Made by a program: the position numbers and the translations under genes. A stretch of DNA of 64,000 bases from Oerskovia merdavium (GTDB taxonomy: Bacteria; Actinomycetota; Actinomycetes; Actinomycetales; Cellulomonadaceae). The stretch spans positions 62,001-126,000 of the forward strand of contig NZ_JACSQF010000007.1 of NCBI RefSeq assembly GCF_014836755.1. The letters run 5' to 3'. This document shows positions 26,508 to 32,972 of the stretch, piece after piece. The notes beneath the pieces are model-generated. The model was not told where the DNA came from. It did not search any database and saw only the letters and a program-made list of their open reading frames with translations. The stretch's first letter is position 1, and every line of letters starts with the position of its first letter.

Positions 26508-27308
26508 TCAGCAGGCGCCGAGGCTCTTCCAGGGGCCCCACTGCGCGCCCGCGCTGGGAGCCTCGCCCTTGGTCCACCACTTGGCCTCGTAGACCTGGCC
26601 GTCGAGCGACACCTTGGTGCCGCCCGTGTAGACGGCGTTGGTGTCCCAGGCCGCGTCGGCGCACTGGCCGGGCGTGCCGCCCGTGGTGCCGCCGGTCGTC
26701 CCGCCGGTCGTGCCGGTCTCGCCGCCGGTCGTGCCGGTCTCGCCGCCGGTGGTGCCGGTCTCGCCGCCCGTCGTGCCCCCCGTGGTCCCGCCACCCTCGA
26801 CCGTGATGTCGATGCAGTTGTAGAACGAGTTGACCGTGTCGGCCACGTTCCAGCGCGCGAGGATCGTGTGGTTGCCGGCAGGCAGGTTCGTCAGGGTGTG
26901 CGAGATGTCCTTGGGCGGCTGCGCGCCACCCTGGTCGTACGTCTGGTGCAGCTTGCCGTCGACGAAGTACTCCCACGTGCTCGTCGCGTGGTTCGCGGTG
27001 AGCTTCCACTGGATCTTGACCGACGAGCCGACCGTCGTGCGCGGCCAGGGCTTGCTGTTGTCGTCGAGGATCGTGTAGCTGCTGCCGCCGCTGCAGGTCG
27101 TGCCGCCGTGCGGGGCCTCGACGCTCTGCGGCTCGTACTTCAGGGTGCCGCAGTCGAAGGACACGGCGCCGGTCGCGCAGTTGTCCTGACGGCTCGGCGG
27201 GGACGTGACCCAGCCGTGGGCGGAGGCGGCGGGCGCCAGCACCACGGGGGCGACGATGGCGGTCGCGCCGAGAACGGCGGTGATGAACGCCGCGCGAAGT
27301 CGTCTCAT
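26508..27308 (-). CDS. AA10 lytic polysaccharide monooxygenase with CBM5/12 (copy 2)
   Basis: 266 residues, a close paralogue of copy 1. The signal peptide ends APAASA, exposing H31 (HGWVTSPPSRQ); the second brace histidine is in KLTANHATSTWEYF. The linker is a different repeat, GGETGTT units. The C-terminal module (CADAAWDTNAVYTGGTKVSL, AKWWTKGEAP) matches CBM5/12. The start may be ATG 27308 or ATG 27314 (MHMRRL); both give the same secreted protein. The gene has its own promoter. Confidence 0.93.
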   Translation of the reverse strand: MRRLRAAFITAVLGATAIVAPVVLAPAASAHGWVTSPPSRQDNCATGAVSFDCGTLKYEPQSVEAPHGGTTCSGGSSYTILDDNSKPWPRTTVGSSVKIQWKLTANHATSTWEYFVDGKLHQTYDQGGAQPPKDISHTLTNLPAGNHTILARWNVADTVNSFYNCIDITVEGGGTTGGTTGGETGTTGGETGTTGGETGTTGGTTGGTTGGTPGQCADAAWDTNAVYTGGTKVSLDGQVYEAKWWTKGEAPSAGAQWGPWKSLGAC

Positions 27309-27378
27309 GTGCATCTCGCTTTCATTGTGGTGGACGGCGAGACGCAGGGCCTCGGTCCACCTCGACCAGAACGCTGCG

Positions 27379-27439
27379 ACGGTAGGTCAGCGGTCGTCGC
27401 GTCTTCAAATGGTCGACAGGGGTAGGGGAAATCACGTAG
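27379..27439 (-). promoter_or_regulatory. Promoter region of LPMO copy 2
   Basis: TTGAAG (27403-27408) and TACCGT (27379-27384) are spaced by 18 bp on the minus strand. CTACGTG (27433-27439), followed by ATTTCCC, is nearly the same as CTACGTGCTTTACC before copy 1. The motif lies about 125 bases before the start here and about 118 in copy 1. Confidence 0.45.
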
Positions 27440-27681
27440 TCGCGCCGTCGTGGTGCGTGGAACGGCTACCTGGTGCGGATCGGGAGCGAGGATTCCAGGG
27501 GCGTGCGATGCCCGTGAGATCGTTTCGACGATCAATCGTGTGGAGAACACCTAGATGACCGGAACGTCCGATCTTGGACAAGCGCCGCGTCGGCAGGTCG
27601 GCGGGACCGGGTCTCCGGCGTGACGTCACGGCCGCGGGAGAGGTCCGCCGGCCGCCTCGGGCGAGCGCCGCCGTCGGGCGG
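27440..27681. other. Non-coding interval with no recognised element apart from a small hairpin
   Basis: This is most of the 444-bp gap between LPMO copy 2 and the flavodoxin gene. GATCGT-TTCG-ACGATC at 27518-27533 is a 6-bp stem with a UUCG-type tetraloop. I see no credible reading frame or repeat elsewhere in the stretch. Confidence 0.4.
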
Positions 27682-27717
27682 GGGACGAAAGTCCCTGCCC
27701 CCAGGGACCGTCGTCCG
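27682..27717 (+). promoter_or_regulatory. Two DosR/DevR-like boxes before the flavodoxin gene
   Basis: GGGACGAAAGTCCC (27682-27695) matches the DosR core GGGACTWWAGTCCC at 13 of 14 positions. A weaker half, GGGACCGTCGTCCG (27704-27717), lies 22 bp downstream, two helical turns away. DosR boxes in actinobacteria are often paired upstream of hypoxia or redox-response genes. They stand 36-71 bases before the start at 27753. Confidence 0.55.
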
Positions 27718-27752
27718 TGGCCCGGGAGGCGCGCAGCCGGGAGGCTGGGAGC

Positions 27753-28319
27753 ATGCCGAACCGTGGAGAGAACCTGACTGCTGCCGTCGTGTACGAGTCG
27801 ATGTTCGGGAACTGTGAGAAGGTCGCCCGCCAGATCGCCGCCGGCATGGCCACGGGCGTTCCCGTCAAGGTCGTCGACGTCGCGGACGCCGTGGCGGACC
27901 CCTCGCTCCTCGACGACGTCGACCTCGTGGTCGCGGGCGGTCCGACGCACTCCATGTCGATGAGCCGTCCGGGGACCCGGGCGGAGGCCGTCCAGCGCTC
28001 GGGCGGCACGGTGCCCGCCCGCAACGTCGGGCTGCGCGAGTGGTGCGTCGCGCTGCCCGAGCACTCCGAGGGGGCCGGCCCGCGCTGGGTCACGACGTTC
28101 GACACCCGCACGGCCCTGGGGCGTGCGATCCCGAGCTCGGCGTCACGCGCCGCGGCCCGGATCATCACGCGCAAGGGGTACGAGATGCTCGTCCCGCTCC
28201 GCTCGTTCCTCGTCGAGGACGCCGCGGGGCCGCTGGTCGACGGGCACATGGAGCAGGCCTACGTCTGGGGCGAGTCGATCGCCGCGGCGTTGCGCGCGAA
28301 GGCGCCGCTCACGGTCTGA
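27753..28319 (+). CDS. Flavodoxin-family protein
   Basis: 188 residues. AAVVYESMFGNCEKVARQIAAGM is a flavodoxin FMN-phosphate loop region (T/S-x-x-G-N type) and DLVVAGGPTHSMSMSRPGTR the second flavin loop. GGGAGGCTGGGAGC precedes the ATG at 27753. It is probably a cytoplasmic FMN-binding redox protein. The DosR-like boxes upstream suggest induction by hypoxia or redox stress. Confidence 0.85.
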   Translation: MPNRGENLTAAVVYESMFGNCEKVARQIAAGMATGVPVKVVDVADAVADPSLLDDVDLVVAGGPTHSMSMSRPGTRAEAVQRSGGTVPARNVGLREWCVALPEHSEGAGPRWVTTFDTRTALGRAIPSSASRAAARIITRKGYEMLVPLRSFLVEDAAGPLVDGHMEQAYVWGESIAAALRAKAPLTV

Positions 28320-28333
28320 GACCGTGGGTGCAG

Positions 28334-28396
28334 GACGGCCCCACCAGCAGCCGAGCCCGGCCGGGGAAGACGGGCTCAGCCGCTGGTGGGGCCGTC
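28334..28396. terminator. Bidirectional terminator between convergent genes
   Basis: GACGGCCCCACCAGC (28334-28348) pairs perfectly with 28382-28396, and inner GAGCCC (28353-28358) with GGGCTC (28372-28377). The hairpin overlaps the last codons and stop of the GntR gene and follows the flavodoxin stop by 14 bases. Confidence 0.75.
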
Positions 28397-28768
28397 GTGC
28401 TGCTGGAGCAGGCCCGTGACGACGTCGAGGATCACGGAGTCCTCCATGCCGAGCGCGCGGCCGCGGGCGACCAGCTCGGTCGCGAGCGCGGCGAAGGACT
28501 GCTGGTCGGCCTCCGAGGTGCGGTGCTCGGGCACGGCGACCACGGTTCCCGTGCGCCGCCGGGAGACGACGGCGCCGGCCGCCTCGAGCTCGCGGTAGGC
28601 CCGCTGGACCGTCCCGACCGAGATCCCCAGGTCGCGCGCGAGGTCGCGGGACGAGGGCAGGCGGTCGCCCGGGCTCAGCGCCCCCAGGGACACCAGCGCG
28701 GTGACCTGGCTGCGGATCTGCTCGTAGACGGGGACAGGGCCTTCGAGGTCGACCGTGAGGGTCTTCAT
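28376..28768 (-). CDS. GntR-family regulator (YtrA-type, short)
   Basis: 130 residues: winged HTH PVYEQIRSQVTALVSLGALSPGDRLPSSRDLARDLGISVGTVQRAYRELEAAGAV, then a short helical C-terminus without an effector domain, as in YtrA-subfamily regulators. Its ATG overlaps the stop of the upstream membrane-protein gene (ATGA), so both are one operon. It probably represses that operon through the ACCAATGA/TCATTGGT site. Confidence 0.9.
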   Translation of the reverse strand: MKTLTVDLEGPVPVYEQIRSQVTALVSLGALSPGDRLPSSRDLARDLGISVGTVQRAYRELEAAGAVVSRRRTGTVVAVPEHRTSEADQQSFAALATELVARGRALGMEDSVILDVVTGLLQQHDGPTSG

Positions 28769-29664
28769 GCGGCGGACGGCAGGGGCGCCGCGGGGGCGGC
28801 AGGTGCAGGGTGGCGGGCGAGCACCGAGAGCCCTGCGACGACCGACGTGATCCCGATCGCGGTCGCGACCGCGAACGCGACGAACGCGGCCGGGCTGCGG
28901 TCCGCGGAGAAGAGTGCGAGCGACGCGAGGAGCATGACCGCGGCCGTGCCCAGCCCGATGAGCAGCTGCACGCCCGCGAGCACGTGCGCTGCGCTGAGGC
29001 GGCGCAGTGCGTCGTCCTCGGCGGGGGTCGCGCCGCTCACGACCGCACGGCGAGAGACGAGCTTGAGGACTCCCAGGGTCGCGAGGGTCACGACGGCCAG
29101 GGCGACGAGGAGCGGAACCCCGTAGGGCCAGCCCGGGTAGGGGCCCGAGCTCCCGGTCGACCAGCCGTCGGGGGAGACCTGGATCGGGGCGTCGACGGCG
29201 CGCCCGCCCTCGCCTGCGGTCAGGCCGAACACCACGAGCCCGACGGCGGAGATCGCCACGGTCACGAGGAAGAGGGTCAGGCGCCACTCGCCCAGGGAGC
29301 GGACGCTCCGTCGGGCGAGCGCCGCGGTCCGCACCGCACCCTGGGTGCGGGGCCAGGTCAGCTCGCCCACGGCGCGGACGGCGAGGAGCAGTACGGCCGT
29401 GGCGGGCGGCGCGACGGCGAGCAGCAGACCGGGGGTGTGCGTGCTGCTCGTGAGGTCCGCGGCGCCGGCAGGAGAGAGGGCGTAGGCGAGCACGAGCAGC
29501 GCGAGCAGGCCCGCGACGGCCGAGGTCGTCCGCTCGTGGGTCAGGGCGGCGTCGAGGACCTTGCGGGTCGGGTGCCGACGGGAGCGGACCGAACCGGCCA
29601 GGATCAGCACCGCGGCCGAGACGGCGCAGAGCGCAGCCAGGGCGGCGACGGGCGGACCGAACAT
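28765..29664 (-). CDS. Multi-pass membrane protein (GntR operon)
   Basis: 299 residues with seven or so hydrophobic segments. It contains no ATPase, sensor or enzyme motif that I recognise. ATG at 29664 has a strong GGAGGAG six bases upstream; the GTG at 29670 is less suitable. YtrA-type regulators usually control transport or envelope genes, so a role in membrane stress or export is an inference only. Confidence 0.75.
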   Translation of the reverse strand: MFGPPVAALAALCAVSAAVLILAGSVRSRRHPTRKVLDAALTHERTTSAVAGLLALLVLAYALSPAGAADLTSSTHTPGLLLAVAPPATAVLLLAVRAVGELTWPRTQGAVRTAALARRSVRSLGEWRLTLFLVTVAISAVGLVVFGLTAGEGGRAVDAPIQVSPDGWSTGSSGPYPGWPYGVPLLVALAVVTLATLGVLKLVSRRAVVSGATPAEDDALRRLSAAHVLAGVQLLIGLGTAAVMLLASLALFSADRSPAAFVAFAVATAIGITSVVAGLSVLARHPAPAAPAAPLPSAA

Positions 29665-29682
29665 GGGCACTCCTCCGGATGG

Positions 29683-29712
29683 ACCAATGAATCATAGTAT
29701 TGACTCATTGGT
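29683..29712. promoter_or_regulatory. Probable GntR operator/promoter
   Basis: ACCAATGA (29683-29690) and TCATTGGT (29705-29712) are perfect 8-bp arms around a 14-bp AT-rich centre containing TATGAT on the minus strand. The site lies 19 bases before the membrane-protein start, overlapping its promoter, as expected for autorepression. Confidence 0.7.
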
Positions 29713-29741
29713 GCCCGGGTGTCCAGCCCGCTCCTCGCCGT

Positions 29742-29781
29742 CGCGGGGTGCGCCTCGCCCCGTGGCTCGGCGCACCCCGCG
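29742..29781 (-). terminator. Hairpin terminator after the GH87-type gene
   Basis: CGCGGGGTGCGCC (29742-29754) and GGCGCACCCCGCG (29769-29781) form a perfect 13-bp stem, starting four bases after the minus-strand stop at 29786. Confidence 0.75.
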
Positions 29782-29785
29782 AGCG

Positions 29786-31846
29786 TCACCAGGTCGAGGG
29801 TGCCGGGGGAGCGACGACCTGGGGCCGGTCGTCGCACGTGATGGTGTTCGGCAGCTCCCACGGTGCGAGCCAGGGGCCGGTGGTCCCGCCCCCGTCGTTC
29901 CCGCCGAGGTCGGTCACCGTGAACTCGGAGCCCGTCGCGGGGAAGTTGAACGAGCCGCAGTTGTTGATGCCGACCGCCCCGACGTTCCGGGCGTCGACGT
30001 TCTCGAACGTCGCCGAGCCCGCGACGCGTGCGCTCAGGACCGAGGTGCCGGTCCCGTCGATCCGGGTGTCCTTGAAGTGGACGCCTCGGATCGCGACCTG
30101 GTCCTTCACGGGCCAGTCGGACACCAGCATGATCGCGTTGTAGGTGCTGTCGAGGAAGTGGTTGCCGACGACCTGGACGTCGGCGTCGATGTCGCGGTCG
30201 AGCGCGTAGAACCAGATCGCACCGAGCCCGATGTTCCAGTTGAGCTCGTACGTCCCGGACCGCACGGTCGTGTTGTCCGTGATCCGGAGGCTGCCCGTGA
30301 AGGGCTCGGCGCCGAACCGTGACCCGACGTGGAGCGCGCTGCCCTCGCGGACGGGGTCGGCGACCAGGTTCCTCGACACGGTGTTGTCGGTGCCGCCGTA
30401 GACCGCGATCCCGTTCGCGAGCGTGGGGGACTGGATCGTGTTCCGGTCGAACGTGTTGTTCGCGTTGGCGAGCTTCTCCGACCACATGGCCAGGCCGTCG
30501 TCGCCCGTGTTGCGGACCAGGTTGTTCGAGACGACCGAACCGGTCACACCGCCGTGGAAGTTGAGACCGTCGGCGATCTGGTCGGTGATGACGTTGTTCG
30601 TCACGCGCAGGTTGTCCATGGGGCCGTCGAACCACAGCCCCACCTTGGTCCGGTGGATGTAGAGCCCGTCGATCGTCGAGTCGCTCAGGGCCCCTCCCAC
30701 GCCGTTCACCTGGTCGGTGTCGATGCGCTCGCGGACGTCGCCCTCGATCGTGAACCCGGACAGGTGGACGTCGCGGCTCCCGCCGTCGGCCGCGTCCTTG
30801 CCGTAGAACCCCACGCCCGTGTGCACCGAGCCGTCGGGAGCGGGGGTGCTCAGGGCCGTCTCGCGACCCTTGACGATCGTGTACCAGCTGCCTGCCCCCT
30901 GGATCGTCACGTCGTCGACCATGATGTGGCGGTTGACCTGGAACGTGCCCGGCGGGACGTAGACGGGGACTCCGGCCTTCTTCGCGAACGCGATGGCCTT
31001 GTCGAACGCGGGGGCCGAGTCGCGGCGACCGAACGGGTCGGCGCCGAACGCGAGCACGTTCGCGGCGCGCAGCGTGACCTTCGGAGGTGCCACGACCTGC
31101 GAGTCGAGCAGGTCGATCACGGTCCAGGCGGCCTGGCTCCCGGCGGGGACGGTGAGGCGGACGGTCGATCCGGCCGGGTAGGTCCTCGTCAGGAGCAGGC
31201 GCTGCTCGTCGTAGAAGTGCGTGGGGCGGAACGGCTTGGCGATCTCGGGGGCTGGTGTGGTGGCGGCCGGGACGCACGCGCACTCGGTGATCCACCAGTC
31301 GGGGTGCAGCAGGTCGGCGCCCGGGTCGTTCGTGAACGGGTACTGGTTGTAGAGCCACGAGTACTGCGACGTGAGTGTCATGGTCCGGCTCGGACCCCGG
31401 TCGATCGACACCGCGAGCGGCGCGGTGATCCCGCCGCCGCCCGGCGCGTCCGGGATCGCGTAGCGCACGGTCAGCGCGTTGGCGGCCTTCGGCAGCGTGA
31501 ACTCGACGTGCTGGCCCGGCGTGAGCCGGACGCCCGAGCGCCCCGAGGCCTCGGACGCGAGCGTGTAGGCGGTCCGGTCGGGGGCGAGGACGGTGCCGTT
31601 CGTGACGGCCGACTCCGCCTCCTGCTCGACGATGCCGAGGTCCGCGCCGCGCCCCGCGACGAGGTACGGGGCCAGCGCTGCGCGGGTCGCGGCGGGGCTC
31701 GACGGTCGGGGGTCGCGACCGTGGGCCGATGCGCCGGCCGCGGCGCCGACGACCAGGCCGAGCGCGACCGCGAGTGCGGTGAGCGAGGTCAGGGCCCGCC
31801 CTCGTGCGCCGTGGGGAGGGGTGGGCCGGAGGGGTGTTCGTGTCAT
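29786..31846 (-). CDS. Secreted right-handed beta-helix glycoside hydrolase, GH87 (alpha-1,3-glucanase) type
   Basis: 686 residues. A signal peptide (about 1-41, ending ASA-HG) is followed by an N-terminal beta-sandwich/CBM-like region (about 70-255, WWITECACVPAATTP). From about 262 comes a parallel beta-helix starting LAFGADPFGRRDSAPAFDKAI. D426 (ADGLNFHG) and D449/D450 (NTGDDGLAMW) match the three-aspartate spacing I recall for GH87 catalytic residues (+23, +24). It probably cleaves alpha-1,3-glucan (fungal wall or mutan). A pectate-lyase-like enzyme is the alternative. ATG 31846 is chosen with GAGAGAAG upstream. Confidence 0.8.
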   Translation of the reverse strand: MTRTPLRPTPPHGARGRALTSLTALAVALGLVVGAAAGASAHGRDPRPSSPAATRAALAPYLVAGRGADLGIVEQEAESAVTNGTVLAPDRTAYTLASEASGRSGVRLTPGQHVEFTLPKAANALTVRYAIPDAPGGGGITAPLAVSIDRGPSRTMTLTSQYSWLYNQYPFTNDPGADLLHPDWWITECACVPAATTPAPEIAKPFRPTHFYDEQRLLLTRTYPAGSTVRLTVPAGSQAAWTVIDLLDSQVVAPPKVTLRAANVLAFGADPFGRRDSAPAFDKAIAFAKKAGVPVYVPPGTFQVNRHIMVDDVTIQGAGSWYTIVKGRETALSTPAPDGSVHTGVGFYGKDAADGGSRDVHLSGFTIEGDVRERIDTDQVNGVGGALSDSTIDGLYIHRTKVGLWFDGPMDNLRVTNNVITDQIADGLNFHGGVTGSVVSNNLVRNTGDDGLAMWSEKLANANNTFDRNTIQSPTLANGIAVYGGTDNTVSRNLVADPVREGSALHVGSRFGAEPFTGSLRITDNTTVRSGTYELNWNIGLGAIWFYALDRDIDADVQVVGNHFLDSTYNAIMLVSDWPVKDQVAIRGVHFKDTRIDGTGTSVLSARVAGSATFENVDARNVGAVGINNCGSFNFPATGSEFTVTDLGGNDGGGTTGPWLAPWELPNTITCDDRPQVVAPPAPSTW

Positions 31847-31940
31847 CGTCGACTCGACTTCTCTCGGGAAGGCGGTGCCTTCGCGGTACAGGGCGTCATC
31901 GCCCTGACGGTGAGCCGAATCTATGGCCGGGCGTTCACCC

Positions 31941-31989
31941 ACGCAAGAGTTCTGTGAGAACTTTTCGCAGTTCTGTCAATTTCTTGCGT
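31941..31989. promoter_or_regulatory. Nested palindromic operator between GH87-type gene and divergent hydrolase
   Basis: The outer inverted repeat is ACGCAAGA (31941-31948) and TCTTGCGT (31982-31989). Inside it lie AGTTCT-GTG-AGAACT (31948-31962) and a further AGTTCTGT (31969-31976), 21 bp from the first copy. This AT-rich island is in the 237-bp divergent intergenic region. The binding protein is unknown. Confidence 0.65.
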
Positions 31990-32083
31990 GCGCCGAGTGG
32001 TGACTACCCGCGACGGGTGATGCCGCGACCACCCGACGCCCCAGACGGTGGGGAGGACGATCCCTCGGCCACAGGAGACCACC

Positions 32084-32929
32084 ATGAGCGACACCGCCCC
32101 TCCGACCGCCCCCGACACCGTGGTCCTCGTCCACGGCCTGTGGATGACGCCTCGCAGCTGGGAGCACTGGGTCCCGTACTACGAGGCCAAGGGGTTCCGC
32201 GTGCTCACGCCCGGCTACCCGGGGTTCGAGATCGAGGTCGAGGCGCTGCGCGAGAACCCCGAGGTCATCGCGAGGCTCACGGTCCCCGAGACCGTCGACC
32301 ACCTCGCCGGGATCGTCGAGGGCCTCGACAGGCCGCCCATCATCATGGGCCACTCGTTCGGCGGCACCCTGACCCAGCTCCTGCTGGCCCGCGGCCTGGG
32401 CGCGTCGGCCGTCGTGATCGACGCGGCGCCGACCGAGGGCGTGCGGGTCAACCCGCCGTCGCAGATCAAGTCGCTCTTCCCCATCCTCAACAACCCCGCC
32501 AAGGCGCACCGCGCCGCGGGGTTCACGCCCGAGCAGTTCCACTACGCGTTCACCAACACGCTCACGGCCGAGGAATCCCGCGAGGTCTACGACCGGTACC
32601 ACATCCCTGCCCCCGGGAGCTGGGTGTGGGCCTACGGGCTCATCGCCAACTACAAGCCGGGCAAGCAGGAGACGTGGGTCGACTACGACGCGGACCGCGC
32701 GCCGCTCCTGTTCATCACGGGCAGCGAGGACCACATCATGCCGGCGTCGGTGAACCGGTCGAACGCCCACAAGTACCACCGTTCGCCCGCCGTGACCGAG
32801 GTGCTGGACCTCGAGGGCCGGTCGCACTGGACGTGCGCCGAGCCCGGCTGGGAGGCCGTCGCGGACGCCGCCATCGAGTGGGCCGTCGCGCACGCACGCG
32901 CACCCCAGGAGGCAGGGGAGCCCGCCTGA
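32084..32929 (+). CDS. Alpha/beta hydrolase
   Basis: 281 residues: LVHGLWMTPRSWEHW oxyanion-hole segment, nucleophile elbow GHSFGG, acid D in FITGSEDHIMP and histidine in GRSHWT. ATG at 32084 is preceded by CAGGAGACCACC. There is no signal peptide, so it is cytoplasmic. Esterase or lactonase activity is likely and the substrate unknown. It may share the nested operator with the divergent glucanase gene. Confidence 0.88.
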   Translation: MSDTAPPTAPDTVVLVHGLWMTPRSWEHWVPYYEAKGFRVLTPGYPGFEIEVEALRENPEVIARLTVPETVDHLAGIVEGLDRPPIIMGHSFGGTLTQLLLARGLGASAVVIDAAPTEGVRVNPPSQIKSLFPILNNPAKAHRAAGFTPEQFHYAFTNTLTAEESREVYDRYHIPAPGSWVWAYGLIANYKPGKQETWVDYDADRAPLLFITGSEDHIMPASVNRSNAHKYHRSPAVTEVLDLEGRSHWTCAEPGWEAVADAAIEWAVAHARAPQEAGEPA

Positions 32930-32972
32930 GCACTGGCCTCCGCGTGCGGCGCCCGTCCGCACGGGGCGACGT

